Assembly (NCBI GenBank): GCA_964481835.1
Contig: CAYZTT010000008.1
Span: 1 to 30,704 of the forward strand
DNA from: JABIBT01 sp964481835
GTDB taxonomy: Archaea > Nanobdellota > Nanobdellia > SCGC-AAA011-G17 > PNOQ01
Direction: 5' to 3'
DNA: 30,704 bases
This document shows positions 13,061 to 20,815 of the stretch, one piece after another. Made by a program: the position numbers and the translations under genes. How positions within the stretch are numbered: the stretch's first letter is position 1; each line of letters begins with the position of its first letter. Under the pieces are notes generated by a model, which was given only the letters and a program-made list of their open reading frames with translations, was not told the DNA's origin and did no database searches.

Positions 13061-13902
13061 AATCAAAGACATATACCAATAAAGGGGAAAAAGGAAAGGA
13101 AATAGATTTGCCCAGACATTTCTCCGAAGAAATTAGGCCCGACTTAATCAAAAGGGCAGTCCTAGCCATACAAGCCAACAAAAGGCAACAATATGGCGGA
13201 GATGTACGGGCAGGAATGGATTATTCCGCAACCCTATCCAGAAGAAGAAAGGATTATCGGGGGGGATATAATGCAGGAAGGTCTCGTATTCCTAGAAAAG
13301 TTATGCTTAGAAGAGGAACACAATTCATTTACACCGGGGCAGTTATCTCTGGAACTGTAGGCGGAAGAAGGGCCCACCCCCCAAAGGCAGAGAAAATTTG
13401 GGAACAAAAAATAAACAAAAACGAGAGAAGAAAGGCAATAAGATCTGCAATTGCAGCGACGAATATCAAGGAACTAATTGACAAAAGGGGACACAAAACA
13501 AAAGAAATTCCAATAATAATCAATAAGTTAGAAGATTTGAAAAAAACAAAAGAACTGAAAGATTTACTAATCAAATTAGGTTTAGATAAAGAATTAGAGA
13601 GATCGGCCAAAAAGAAGATTAGGGCAGGAAAAGGAAAAACTCGGGGAAGAAAATACCGATCTGCAAAAGGACCACTAATAGTATTAGAAAAAAACACACT
13701 ATTACAAAAGGCCGCTTCAAACATACCCGGAGTAGAGGTATGTATTGTAGACTCCCTAAATGCAGAACTACTTGCTCCAGGGACAGAACCAGGAAGATTA
13801 ACAATCTGGAGTACCGGCGCATTAGAAAAACTAAACAAAGAAAATTTATATTATAAAAAAAATGGATCCGTTCAAAACGATAAAACACCCCCTAGCAACT
13901 GA
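13057..13902 (+). CDS. rpl4: 50S ribosomal protein uL4
   Basis: uL4 binds domain I of 23S rRNA and lines the exit tunnel. The tunnel loop is recognisable around residues 48-105 (QQYGGDVRAGMDYSATLSRR, RIPRKVMLRRGTQF, GGRRAHPPKAEKIWEQKIN). The globular end has GKGKTRGRKYRSAKGPL and LLAPGTEPGRLTIW. After LYYKKN the frame runs 13 more codons and overlaps rpl23 by 41 bp, across a run of eight A (13854-13861). Typical archaeal uL4 ends near that KKN, so the last residues may be a short lineage extension or the result of a one-base error in the A run. The gene is coupled to rpl3 by a four-base overlap. Confidence 0.97.
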   Translation: MKSKTYTNKGEKGKEIDLPRHFSEEIRPDLIKRAVLAIQANKRQQYGGDVRAGMDYSATLSRRRKDYRGGYNAGRSRIPRKVMLRRGTQFIYTGAVISGTVGGRRAHPPKAEKIWEQKINKNERRKAIRSAIAATNIKELIDKRGHKTKEIPIIINKLEDLKKTKELKDLLIKLGLDKELERSAKKKIRAGKGKTRGRKYRSAKGPLIVLEKNTLLQKAASNIPGVEVCIVDSLNAELLAPGTEPGRLTIWSTGALEKLNKENLYYKKNGSVQNDKTPPSN

Positions 13903-14122
13903 AAAGGCTGTTAGATTAATGGAAGCAGAGAACAAACTAGTCTTTGTAGTAAATCGGAAATCCAAAAAATCAGAAATAAAAGAAGCAATAGAAAAAGCAT
14001 TCAAAGTCAAGGTGTTAAGAGTAAACACTTTAATATCAAATAGGGGAATCAAAAAGGCCTATGTATTGCTTTCGGCAGAAACTCCGGCAATAGATGTAGC
14101 AACACAACTAGGATTAATGTAA
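13862..14122 (+). CDS. rpl23: 50S ribosomal protein uL23
   Basis: An 86-residue protein of normal archaeal size. uL23 sits at the tunnel exit, where it docks the signal recognition particle and the Sec translocon. The start DPFKTIKHPLATEKAVRLME and the KKSEIKEAIEKAFKVKV helix-strand are typical, as is RGIKKAYVLLS for the last strand. Its ATG lies inside the 3' end of rpl4, a 41-bp overlap and the largest in the operon, and it ends one base before rpl2. Confidence 0.97.
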   Translation: MDPFKTIKHPLATEKAVRLMEAENKLVFVVNRKSKKSEIKEAIEKAFKVKVLRVNTLISNRGIKKAYVLLSAETPAIDVATQLGLM

Positions 14123-14123
14123 A

Positions 14124-14849
14124 ATGGGTAAGAGAATCACATCACAGAAGAGGGGAAGGGGAACTTCCACCTATAAGGCACCTAGCCACCGGTTCGTTAC
14201 CCAAGTTAGATATAGGCCTTACGATCAAATAGAGCAAGAAGGCATAGTAGAAGGTACAGTCAAAGATTTAATTAACTGTCCAGGACATACTGCCCCCTTA
14301 GCGGCAATAGAATACGATAATGGCGAAAGAAATTTCATGCTTGCTCCAAATGGAATGTACACTGGCCAGAGAGTAAGTTCCGGATTAAAATCAGAATCAA
14401 AGATGGGAAATACACTCCCAATCCAAAAAATTCCTCAAGGAACAATCATAAGTAATGTCGAATCCCGGGCAGGCGATGGAGGAAAATTAGCAAGATCTGC
14501 AGGCTCATTTGTAAGGATTCTCTCAAAAACAGATAAAAAGGTAACAATCATATTTTCATCAAAAAAACAAAAAAAACTAGATCCCCACTGCAGGGCCACA
14601 ATAGGTGTTGTTGCGGGGGCTGGAAGAAAAGAAAAACCAATCTTGAAGGCAGGAAAAATGATGAAAATTAAGAAAGCAAGAGGAAGATTATACCCAGTAA
14701 CATCTGGAGTAGCAATGAATGCAGTAGATCACCCATTCGGTTCTGGAAGGGGAAGGCATATTGGTAAGCCTAGAACTGTTTCAAGACATGCGCCTCCAGG
14801 AAGAAAGGTAGGTTCGATATCCTCTAAAAGGACAGGTAAGAAGAAGTAA
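14124..14849 (+). CDS. rpl2: 50S ribosomal protein uL2
   Basis: A 241-residue uL2, the usual archaeal length, needed for subunit joining and peptidyl transfer. Recognisable parts are MGKRITSQKRGRGTSTYKAP at the N-terminus, ESRAGDGGKLARSAGSFV in the SH3-like region, and MNAVDHPFGSGRGRHIGKP near residues 197-215. The last contains the conserved His-Pro-Phe-Gly loop that reaches toward the catalytic centre. A basic tail (KVGSISSKRTGKKK) follows. The gene is one base after rpl23 and two before rps19. Confidence 0.98.
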   Translation: MGKRITSQKRGRGTSTYKAPSHRFVTQVRYRPYDQIEQEGIVEGTVKDLINCPGHTAPLAAIEYDNGERNFMLAPNGMYTGQRVSSGLKSESKMGNTLPIQKIPQGTIISNVESRAGDGGKLARSAGSFVRILSKTDKKVTIIFSSKKQKKLDPHCRATIGVVAGAGRKEKPILKAGKMMKIKKARGRLYPVTSGVAMNAVDHPFGSGRGRHIGKPRTVSRHAPPGRKVGSISSKRTGKKK

Positions 14850-14851
14850 AA

Positions 14852-15250
14852 ATGGTAAAAAAAGAATTCACATATCGGGGAAAAAATCTTGAAGAGCTAA
14901 GGAAGATGGATGTACAGGAGTTTTCTAAATTAGTTCCGGCTAAGCAAAGAAGATCTCTAAAAAGAGGATTTACAGCGCCTCAAAAAGCATTATTAAAAAA
15001 AATTGATAAAACTTTGGCTAAGGAATATAAGAAATCAATCAAGACCCACGCCAGAGACATGGTAATACTTCCAAAAATGATAGGATTAACAATTTTTGTT
15101 CATAGCGGAAAAGAATTCAAAGAGATACTAATCGCAAGAGAGATGATTGGACACGTTTTAGGAGAGTTTGCAGTAACAAGACAATCCATAAAACACAATG
15201 CACCAGGAATTGGGGCTACAAAGTCCAGTGCCCACCAATCTGTTAAATAA
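14852..15250 (+). CDS. rps19: 30S ribosomal protein uS19
   Basis: A 132-residue protein of the small-subunit head that contacts uS13 and the A-site tRNA. The archaeal N-terminal extension (FTYRGKNLEELRKM, SKLVPAKQRRSLKRGF) precedes the core, which has THARDMVILPKMIGLTIFVH, then HVLGEFAVTRQSIKHNAPG and the end GATKSSAHQSVK. All conserved parts are present. It is spaced two bases from both neighbours. Confidence 0.98.
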   Translation: MVKKEFTYRGKNLEELRKMDVQEFSKLVPAKQRRSLKRGFTAPQKALLKKIDKTLAKEYKKSIKTHARDMVILPKMIGLTIFVHSGKEFKEILIAREMIGHVLGEFAVTRQSIKHNAPGIGATKSSAHQSVK

Positions 15251-15252
15251 AA

Positions 15253-15723
15253 ATGACTGAGAAAAAACAAGAGATAAAAAAAGTAGAAGAGAAGGCCTTG
15301 CCAAAGGAAACGGAGGCCCATTTTGCTACAGCGAAATCTCTTAATTTAAAAATCTCAACAAAGCAGTCATATGAAGTTGCAAATTTCATCAGAGGAAAAA
15401 AATTAAGCAGAGCAAAGACGATGTTACAAGATGTCATTGATAAAAAGATCGCGGTACCTTTCAAAAGGTATAACCGAGACACCGGGCACAAAAAAGGTAG
15501 AATCGCATCTGGAAGGTATCCAGAAAATGCATCTAAAGCATTCCTAATGTTATTAAATACCGTCGAAGCAAATGCAGATTCAAAAGGATTGGATAATGAG
15601 AGATTATTTGTCTCCGAACTTAGATCTACCCAAGGGTCCCAACAATGGCACGCAGGAAGAATGCATAGAAGAAGAATGAAACATACCCATTTATACATAA
15701 AGGTTGAGGAGTCAGAAAAATGA
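15253..15723 (+). CDS. rpl22: 50S ribosomal protein uL22
   Basis: A 156-residue archaeal uL22, which extends a beta-hairpin into the exit tunnel beside uL4. A short Lys/Glu N-terminal extension leads to the core TKQSYEVANFIRGKKLSRAK. The tunnel hairpin region follows, with GRYPENASKAFLMLLNTVEAN, then the tip HAGRMHRRRMKHTHLYIKVEE. It is joined to rps3 by a four-base ATGA overlap, which points to coupled translation. Confidence 0.97.
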   Translation: MTEKKQEIKKVEEKALPKETEAHFATAKSLNLKISTKQSYEVANFIRGKKLSRAKTMLQDVIDKKIAVPFKRYNRDTGHKKGRIASGRYPENASKAFLMLLNTVEANADSKGLDNERLFVSELRSTQGSQQWHAGRMHRRRMKHTHLYIKVEESEK

Positions 15724-16586
15724 TTGAAAAAGGTGTTATAAAGAAAAAACTGAAGGAATTCGAAATAGTTGAATACATAGAGAATGTATTGGACAAACCA
15801 GGGTATAGCCATACGGAAATACAGAGGACTCCTTTAGGCGAGAAAATCATAGTGCACACATCAAAACCAGGATTAATTGTAGGCAGAAAAGGAGAGAGCA
15901 TAAGGCAACTTACAGAAGTCTTGAAGAAGAAATTCGGATTAGAGAATCCACAAATTGAGGTATCAGAGGTAACAAATCCTAACCTAAATCCTCACTCCGT
16001 AGCAAAATATATCACCCATACATTCCAGAAATTCGGACCAGCAAGATTCAAGTTCCTTGGATACAAGCTATTGGGAGATATTATGAATGCAGGAGCAAAA
16101 GGTGCAGAGATAGTTATTGCAGGCAGAGGGGTTCCATCTACAAGATCTAAAACATGGAGATTCCCCGCAGGTCACTTGAAAAAATCTGGAGATATTTCAG
16201 AGAATTATATTAAGAGGGGGTATGCAATTGCCCACCTAAAATCTGGTTCAATCGGAGTTAAGGTAAATATATTGACTCCAGATGTCGTACTTCCAGATGA
16301 CATAGAGGTATTCTCAAATGAACCTAAAGTCGAGGAGATCACAAAGAAAGAAGCTCCCGAAGAAATCATTGCAGAAGTAGAAAAACAGGTTGAAAAACAA
16401 GAAGAAGCTGAACAACCAAAAGAATCTCAGAAAGAAAAAAAGGCAGTAAAAGAAAAGGAAAAAGCCGAAAAAGAAGTAAAGGAAGTAAAAGAAGAAAAGA
16501 AAACTCCAAAAAAGAAAAAGGAGGAAAAAGTTCCAACAGCACAAGAATTAGCTAAGAAGAAGGATGGCAATAATAAGAAAGAATGA
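15720..16586 (+). CDS. rps3: 30S ribosomal protein uS3 with long Lys/Glu tail
   Basis: uS3 lies at the mRNA entry channel and has helicase-related activity with uS4 and uS5. The KH domain is clear, with its GxxG loop GRKG at residues 55-58 (PGLIVGRKGESIRQL). The C-terminal domain includes GAKGAEIVIAGRGVPSTRSK, YIKRGYAIAHLKSGSIGVKV and a final VLPDD near residue 195. After about residue 203 there is an 85-residue low-complexity tail of Lys, Glu, Ala and Val. Archaeal uS3 often has a charged C-terminal tail, and this is a long one. The end overlaps rpl29 by 23 bp. Confidence 0.97.
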   Translation: MIEKGVIKKKLKEFEIVEYIENVLDKPGYSHTEIQRTPLGEKIIVHTSKPGLIVGRKGESIRQLTEVLKKKFGLENPQIEVSEVTNPNLNPHSVAKYITHTFQKFGPARFKFLGYKLLGDIMNAGAKGAEIVIAGRGVPSTRSKTWRFPAGHLKKSGDISENYIKRGYAIAHLKSGSIGVKVNILTPDVVLPDDIEVFSNEPKVEEITKKEAPEEIIAEVEKQVEKQEEAEQPKESQKEKKAVKEKEKAEKEVKEVKEEKKTPKKKKEEKVPTAQELAKKKDGNNKKE

Positions 16587-16776
16587 ACTAGTTCAGATGA
16601 ACGAGAAAGCACTAGAAGAAAAGATAACTGAGCTAAAGTTGGAACTAGTAAAAATTAATGCTCAAAGATCAATGGGAACTGTTCCCGAAAGTCCAGGCAA
16701 AATAAAGGAAATAAAGAAAACAATAGCCAGGATAAACACGATAAAAAAATTAAAGGGAGGTAGTGAAAAAGCATGA
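16564..16776 (+). CDS. rpl29: 50S ribosomal protein uL29
   Basis: A 70-residue three-helix protein at the tunnel exit next to uL23. MAIIRKNELVQMNEKALEEK and ELKLELVKINAQRSMGT match the archaeal form, and KIKEIKKTIARINTIKK is the last helix. The start lies within the uS3 tail (23-bp overlap), which is supported by the match to the family start. A Shine-Dalgarno GGGAGGT for the next gene is embedded near its end (16755-16761). Confidence 0.96.
   Translation: MAIIRKNELVQMNEKALEEKITELKLELVKINAQRSMGTVPESPGKIKEIKKTIARINTIKKLKGGSEKA
16755..16761 (+). promoter_or_regulatory. Internal Shine-Dalgarno site before the aIF1 gene
   Basis: GGGAGGT within the 3' end of rpl29, 11 bases before the aIF1 ATG at 16773. 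It is a strong site for an internal gene and suggests independent ribosome loading. Confidence 0.55.
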
Positions 16777-17078
16777 GTGGAATCTGCCCCAAGTGTGGGC
16801 TTCCAGAGGAGCTTTGCATGTGCGAAACCATTGCAAAAGAAGCTCAAAAGATCAGAGTAAAGCTGGTTACCCGAAAGTATGGGAAAAAAGCAACACTGAT
16901 TGAAGGCTTCGATGGCAAAACTATAAATGTCAGGGACATTGCAAAAAAGCTTAAAAATAAATTTGCATGTGGCGGCACATATGATGAAACAAGCGTTGAA
17001 CTTCAAGGAGATCACGCAAAGCATGCAAAAGGAGAACTGGTTAGGCTCGGTTTCACCCCGGATTCAATCGAGGATTGA
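16773..17078 (+). CDS. Translation initiation factor aIF1 (SUI1 family)
   Basis: aIF1 binds the 30S subunit and enforces correct start-codon selection. An N-terminal zinc-knuckle-like motif is visible (CPKCGLPEELCMC; C5, C8, C15, C17). The SUI1 core follows: KKATLIEGFDG, RDIAKKLKNKFACGGT and VELQGDHAKHAKGELVRLGF. This is the standard order in archaeal operons, between uL29 and Rnp1. It overlaps rpl29 by four bases. The 101-residue length is typical for the archaeal protein. Confidence 0.96.
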   Translation: MSGICPKCGLPEELCMCETIAKEAQKIRVKLVTRKYGKKATLIEGFDGKTINVRDIAKKLKNKFACGGTYDETSVELQGDHAKHAKGELVRLGFTPDSIED

Positions 17079-17080
17079 AC

Positions 17081-17314
17081 ATGAAAACATACAAGGAGGA
17101 GCTTATTGGCTCTACCGTAGAGGTAGTAGGCTCAAAAAATCAAACCTTAGTGGGATTGAAAGGGAAAATAATCGAAGAAACAAAAAACACATTGACGATA
17201 CAAGGAGAAAGCAAAAAAAAGCTACTCAAATCACATATCGCACTCAAAATCGATGGACAAATCATTGAAGGGAAATCTCTTCAAAAGCGTCCAGAAGACA
17301 GGATAAAAAAATGA
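17081..17314 (+). CDS. rnp1: Ribonuclease P protein component 1 (Rnp1, Pop4/Rpp29)
   Basis: A 77-residue protein subunit of RNase P, which trims the 5' leaders of tRNAs. The OB/Sm-like core is visible: EELIGSTVEVVGSKNQTLVG, then LKGKIIEETKNTLTI and HIALKIDGQII, with RPEDRIKK at the end. I chose ATG at 17081 rather than a TTG at 17075 overlapping the aIF1 stop. A GAGG site lies seven bases upstream of the ATG. Compact length and position beside uS17 match other archaea. It overlaps rps17 by four bases. Confidence 0.94.
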   Translation: MKTYKEELIGSTVEVVGSKNQTLVGLKGKIIEETKNTLTIQGESKKKLLKSHIALKIDGQIIEGKSLQKRPEDRIKK

Positions 17315-17643
17315 AAAAGGAAAAATCAACCGGAATTGAAGTAAGTTTTCCTAAAGAGAAATGTGACGACAAGAACTGTCCATTTCACGGAGAATTAAAA
17401 GTAAGGGGGAGAATCTTCAAAGGGAAGGTTGTGTCAAAAGACACACACAAAACTGCAATAATTAGCTGGGAAAGGCGACACTACATTCCAAAATACGAAA
17501 GATATGAGAAGAGAAAATCGAAAGTATCTGCCCACAATCCCAGGTGTATTGATGTTCAAATCGGAGAAGAGGTAAAAATAATTGAAACAAGGCCAATCTC
17601 CAAAACAAAACACTTTGTAATAATTGAGAAAATAACAAAATGA
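17311..17643 (+). CDS. rps17: 30S ribosomal protein uS17
   Basis: A primary 16S rRNA-binding protein with an OB fold. The archaeal signature is visible: CDDKNCPFHGELKVRGRIF, then VSKDTHKTAIISWERRHY, YERYEKRKSKVSAHNPRC and ETRPISKTKHFVIIEK. The 110 residues match archaeal uS17. A C-x4-C pair (C14 and C19) lies in the N-terminal loop typical of archaea. Four-base overlaps on both sides indicate tight coupling with Rnp1 and uL14. Confidence 0.97.
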   Translation: MKKEKSTGIEVSFPKEKCDDKNCPFHGELKVRGRIFKGKVVSKDTHKTAIISWERRHYIPKYERYEKRKSKVSAHNPRCIDVQIGEEVKIIETRPISKTKHFVIIEKITK

Positions 17644-18041
17644 GACAAATAAGCGCAAAAATACCAAGGACAATTGTACGAGGATCTGTTATAGATGTCT
17701 GTGATAATTCGGGCGCTAAAAAAGCATATTTAATTTCCGTAAAAGGATTGAAAACTACAAAAGGAAGGTATCCTGCAGCGGGGATAGGAGACCTAGTTAA
17801 TGTTTCCATCGTAAAAGGAATACCTGGAATAAGAAAACAAGTAGTTCCTGCAGTGATTGTTCGGCAGAGAAAAGAATTCAGAAGGCCGGATGGAACCCGA
17901 GTAAAATTCGAAGACAATGCAGTGGTCATCTGTAAAGATACCAAGGGAAATCCGAAAGGAACCACAATCAAGGGTCCAATCGCAAAAGAAGTTGCCGAAA
18001 GGTGGACCGCAATTGGTAAAGTAGCAAGCATAATGGTATAA
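17640..18041 (+). CDS. rpl14: 50S ribosomal protein uL14
   Basis: uL14 lies at the subunit interface beside uL3 and eL24 and contacts aIF6. The signature VIDVCDNSGAKKAYLISVKG, the loop GRYPAAGIGDLVNVSIVKG and VPAVIVRQRKEFRRPDGTR are present, with FEDNAVVICKDTKGNPKGT and the C-terminal WTAIGKVASIMV. The 133-residue length is normal. It overlaps rps17 by four bases and is two bases from rpl24. Confidence 0.98.
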   Translation: MRQISAKIPRTIVRGSVIDVCDNSGAKKAYLISVKGLKTTKGRYPAAGIGDLVNVSIVKGIPGIRKQVVPAVIVRQRKEFRRPDGTRVKFEDNAVVICKDTKGNPKGTTIKGPIAKEVAERWTAIGKVASIMV

Positions 18042-18043
18042 AA

Positions 18044-18433
18044 ATGAAATCAATATTTTCAACTACATGGAAAAGGAGCAAGCAGCCCCGGAAACAGCGT
18101 AAGTATAGGTTCAACGCACCACTACATACAAAAAAAGAATTCCTATCCTCACACTTATCAAAAGAATTAAGAACAAAATACAAGAAAAGAAGTGTTACAA
18201 TCAGAAAAGGAGACACTGTCAAAGTGTTAAGGGGACAATTCAAGAAAAAAACGGGAAAGATCTCAAAAGTAGATTACACTGCAATAAAAGTTTATGTTGA
18301 AGGAATAGAGGTAATAAAAAAGGATGGAAACAAAGTTCAATATCCAATCAACCCTTCAAATTTAATGATTACCATATTAAAATTAGATGATAAAAAAAGA
18401 ATAGCTTCATTGGAGAGAAAACAAGATGGGTAA
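18044..18433 (+). CDS. rpl24: 50S ribosomal protein uL24
   Basis: A KOW-domain protein that starts large-subunit assembly. The archaeal N-terminus is present (STTWKRSKQPRKQRKYRFN, then APLHTKKEFLSSHLSKEL). The KOW motif follows around residues 54-70 (RKGDTVKVLRGQFKKKTG), with VDYTAIKVYVEGIEVIKKDG. It overlaps eS4 by eight bases. The 129-residue length is slightly above the usual archaeal 120. Confidence 0.97.
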   Translation: MKSIFSTTWKRSKQPRKQRKYRFNAPLHTKKEFLSSHLSKELRTKYKKRSVTIRKGDTVKVLRGQFKKKTGKISKVDYTAIKVYVEGIEVIKKDGNKVQYPINPSNLMITILKLDDKKRIASLERKQDG

Positions 18434-19127
18434 AAATCACATAAAAAGGATAAACGCACCAAAGTCATGGCCAGTCCATAGAAAAACAGTAAAGTGGATA
18501 ACAACGCCTAGGCCGGGTTCATTGCCTTTGAATAGGACAATCTCAATTAACACAATATTGAAAGAATTATTAAACAAATTAGAGACATCCAAGGAAGTTA
18601 AAGTAATACTGAATAAGGGCCTTGTAAAAGTTGATGGAAAAGTAAGAAAAAAGCCAGATTATCCGGTTAGTGTATTAGATGTAATCACAATAAAGGATGA
18701 AAGCTATCGGCTATTAATCAATACAAGGGGAAAGTTATTCCTACACCCAATCAAAAAAAATGATGCAGCAATAAAGCCTAGAAAGATTATTGGAAAAAAG
18801 CTGCTTAAGGGGAATAAACTCCAAATAAACTTTTTAGATGGAACAAATCTCTTATCAAAAGAAAAAAAGCTAACAGTTGCCGACACAATAGTTTATGCAG
18901 ACAACAAAGAGAAAGAAGTTCTAAAATTCGAGAAAGGATTCCTAGCATATTTATTAGAAGGAAAACAAGTAGGAAAATTGGGATTGATCAAAGAGATAAT
19001 CCCTCAACAAGGAACTCAACCAACAAAAGTAGCATTACAATTTGGGAAAGATGTATTTGAAACCCGAAAGAGTTATGCAGTTATCGTTGGGAAAACAAAA
19101 CCAGTAATAGACATGCCAAATGAATAA
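18426..19127 (+). CDS. rps4e: 30S ribosomal protein eS4
   Basis: A 233-residue archaeo-eukaryotic protein with an S4 RNA-binding domain and a KOW-like domain. The start (MGKNHIKRINAPKSWPVHRK) and PGSLPLNRTISINTILKELL match the family, as does KGLVKVDGKVRKKPDYPVSV for the S4 domain. The C-terminal part has VADTIVYADNKEKEVLKFEKG, visible in pieces. It overlaps rpl24 by eight bases and rpl5 by eight bases. Confidence 0.97.
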   Translation: MGKNHIKRINAPKSWPVHRKTVKWITTPRPGSLPLNRTISINTILKELLNKLETSKEVKVILNKGLVKVDGKVRKKPDYPVSVLDVITIKDESYRLLINTRGKLFLHPIKKNDAAIKPRKIIGKKLLKGNKLQINFLDGTNLLSKEKKLTVADTIVYADNKEKEVLKFEKGFLAYLLEGKQVGKLGLIKEIIPQQGTQPTKVALQFGKDVFETRKSYAVIVGKTKPVIDMPNE

Positions 19128-19659
19128 GATGAAAGAGATTCGGATAGAGAAAATAACACTTAATATAGGTGTCGGGGAAGCAGGAGATAAATTAGAAAAG
19201 GCCTCCATACTATTAAAGAAATTGACAAATATAAAACCAACATTCACAAAATCTTCAAAGAGAATCCCTACCTGGGGAGTAAGGCCCGGACTTACAATCG
19301 GAACCAAGGCCACACTAAGGGGAAAGGCGGCAGAAGATTTGCTGAAGAGATTATTAATCGCAAAAGATAATATTTTACATCCAAAAAATTTCGATAATCA
19401 AGGAAATCTATCCTTCGGTTTGCCCGAATATATAGAGATTCCTGACATCGAATACATCCCGGAAGTTGGAATAATTGGCCTAGAGGTTTCAGTCACTTTA
19501 GAGAGGCCAGGATTTAGAATCAAAAAAAGAAAATATCAAAGAAAAAAACTCCCTAAAGGCCACAAAATAACAAATGAAGAGGCAATGGAGTTTATAAAAC
19601 AAAAATTTGAGACAAATATAACGGAGGAATCACAAGATGACTACGAGTCATTACTCTAA
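19120..19659 (+). CDS. rpl5: 50S ribosomal protein uL5
   Basis: uL5 binds 5S rRNA and contacts the P-site tRNA in the central protuberance. It shows MKEIRIEKITLNIGVGEAG, KLTNIKPTFTKSSKRIPTW, GTKATLRGKAAEDLL and FGLPEYIEIPDIEYIP. The start at 19120 (MNKMKEIRIEK) fits the archaeal form MNPMREIRIEK; an in-frame ATG three codons on would remove only MNK. The 179-residue length is typical. It overlaps eS4 by eight bases and rps14 by 23. Confidence 0.97.
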   Translation: MNKMKEIRIEKITLNIGVGEAGDKLEKASILLKKLTNIKPTFTKSSKRIPTWGVRPGLTIGTKATLRGKAAEDLLKRLLIAKDNILHPKNFDNQGNLSFGLPEYIEIPDIEYIPEVGIIGLEVSVTLERPGFRIKKRKYQRKKLPKGHKITNEEAMEFIKQKFETNITEESQDDYESLL

Positions 19660-19867
19660 AGCGTTAACCCAGCTTGATAACAAGCCGGTAAAGAAGGCAA
19701 GGTACCTAAAACACAACAAGCCTATAGAAAGAAGTTGTGGTAAAGCACTAAAGAAGTGTAGAAGGTGCGGAAGAAATGGAGCACATATTCAAAGATATGG
19801 TCTTGGACTCTGCAGGCAATGCTTCAGAGAAAATGCAAAGAAGTTGGGGTTCAAAAAATACATGTGA
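19637..19867 (+). CDS. rps14: 30S ribosomal protein uS14, zinc-binding form, long N-terminus
   Basis: A zinc-ribbon uS14 with C41, C44, C59 and C62 (CRRCGRNGAH, then GLCRQCF). It ends in the usual GFKKYM. Archaeal uS14 is usually about 50-57 residues, so roughly 25 extra basic residues precede the family core (YLKHNKPIERSCGKALKK). No closer ATG is available, and GGAGG at 19623-19627 supports the chosen start. The extension overlaps the end of rpl5 by 23 bp, so it may partly reflect overlap economy. Confidence 0.95.
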   Translation: MTTSHYSKALTQLDNKPVKKARYLKHNKPIERSCGKALKKCRRCGRNGAHIQRYGLGLCRQCFRENAKKLGFKKYM

Positions 19868-19875
19868 GGTAAAAA

Positions 19876-20268
19876 ATGTCATTAAACGATCCATTAGCAA
19901 ATGCACTGTCCCACATAAGAAACTGTGAGATTGCAGCAAAGAAGAAAGTAATAATTAGAGATTCATCTAAATTAATCAAGGAAGTCCTAACCATATTAAA
20001 AAAGAAAGGATTCATAGAAGGTTACAAGGAGATAAAAGCCACAAATGGAGACTATTTAGAGGTTGACCTTAAGGGGGCAATCAACAATTGTGGGGCAATC
20101 AAACCTCGATTCTCAGTCACACTTGAAGAATATGAGAAATTTGAGAAAAGATATCTTCCTGCAAAAGATTTTGGAATAATCATCGTTTCAACAAACAAAG
20201 GAATAGTGACTCACAGCAAGGCACTAGAGAAAAATTTAGGAGGCAGATTGATTGCCTACTGTTACTAA
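19876..20268 (+). CDS. rps8: 30S ribosomal protein uS8
   Basis: A primary binder of the central 16S rRNA domain. The family start DPLANALSHIRNCE, the loop KEVLTILKKKGFIEGYKEI, IKPRFSVTLEEYEKFEKRYL and the C-terminal GIVTHSKALEKNLGGRLIAY are all seen. The 130 residues match archaeal uS8. The start at 19876 has GAGGT (19866-19870) five bases upstream, clearer than most starts in this operon. It is eight bases after rps14 and one base before rpl6. Confidence 0.97.
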   Translation: MSLNDPLANALSHIRNCEIAAKKKVIIRDSSKLIKEVLTILKKKGFIEGYKEIKATNGDYLEVDLKGAINNCGAIKPRFSVTLEEYEKFEKRYLPAKDFGIIIVSTNKGIVTHSKALEKNLGGRLIAYCY

Positions 20269-20269
20269 A

Positions 20270-20815
20270 ATGGCTAAATTAAATTTGAAGGACGAAATAG
20301 CAATCCCAGAAGAGGTTAACGTAGTCATAGAGGCCCCCCTAGTAAAGGTTAGTGGCCCTAACGGAAACCTAGAGCGGAGAATGTCTCACCCAATGATAGC
20401 CATAACTCCTTCGGAAGGCAAGATTACCTTTGAATTAAAAAATGGGACAAAAAGAGAGAAGATGATGATGAAAACCTTTGAAGCACACCTAAAGAACATG
20501 ATGGTGGGCGCAAAAGAAAATTATACTTACAAATTGAGAGTTTGCTCAAGTCACTTCCCTATGACCGTCACAAAGGAAGGGGATAAAATAACTGTGAAAA
20601 ATTTTCTTGGAGAAAAAGTGCCAAGAGTGGCAAATATCCCAGAGGGGGTAGAAGTTAAAGTAAACGGCCCAGATATTACCGTTACAGGACCAAATAAAGA
20701 AAAAACAGGTCAGGCGGCAGCAAATATAGAGCGATCAACAAGATTAACAAATAAAGATAGAAGAAGATTTCAAGACGGGATCTATATAACTGAAAAGGCA
20801 GGGAATGAGTTATGA
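20270..20815 (+). CDS. rpl6: 50S ribosomal protein uL6
   Basis: A two-domain protein near the factor-binding site. I chose ATG 20270 (MAKLNLKDEIAIPEEVNV), directly after the rps8 stop, over an in-frame ATG six codons upstream inside rps8. Features are VKVSGPNGNLERRM, then FEAHLKNMMVGAKENYTYKL, VCSSHFPMTVTKEGD, NFLGEKVPRVANIPEGVEV and the end RRRFQDGIYI. The 181-residue length is normal for archaea. It is coupled to rpl32e by a four-base overlap. Confidence 0.96.
   Translation: MAKLNLKDEIAIPEEVNVVIEAPLVKVSGPNGNLERRMSHPMIAITPSEGKITFELKNGTKREKMMMKTFEAHLKNMMVGAKENYTYKLRVCSSHFPMTVTKEGDKITVKNFLGEKVPRVANIPEGVEVKVNGPDITVTGPNKEKTGQAAANIERSTRLTNKDRRRFQDGIYITEKAGNEL

Noticed and set aside
13329..13838. 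Long minus-strand frame (169 codons) opposite rpl4
   Set aside because: It is the mirror of a conserved ribosomal gene. The translation is Ser/Phe/Leu-rich with no family likeness, as expected from the reverse of Lys-rich codons.
15243..15812. Minus-strand frame of 189 codons opposite rpl22 and rps3
   Set aside because: It spans two well-supported plus-strand genes and has no start signal or promoter. The composition is hydrophobic and Cys/Phe-rich, which is shadow-like.
17075..17080. TTG start for Rnp1 overlapping the aIF1 stop
   Set aside because: An ATG two codons later begins at the family's usual start and has a GAGG site at good spacing.
17462..18031. Minus-strand frame of 189 codons opposite rps17 and rpl14
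   Set aside because: Shadow of two conserved genes; no TATA box or recognisable domain.
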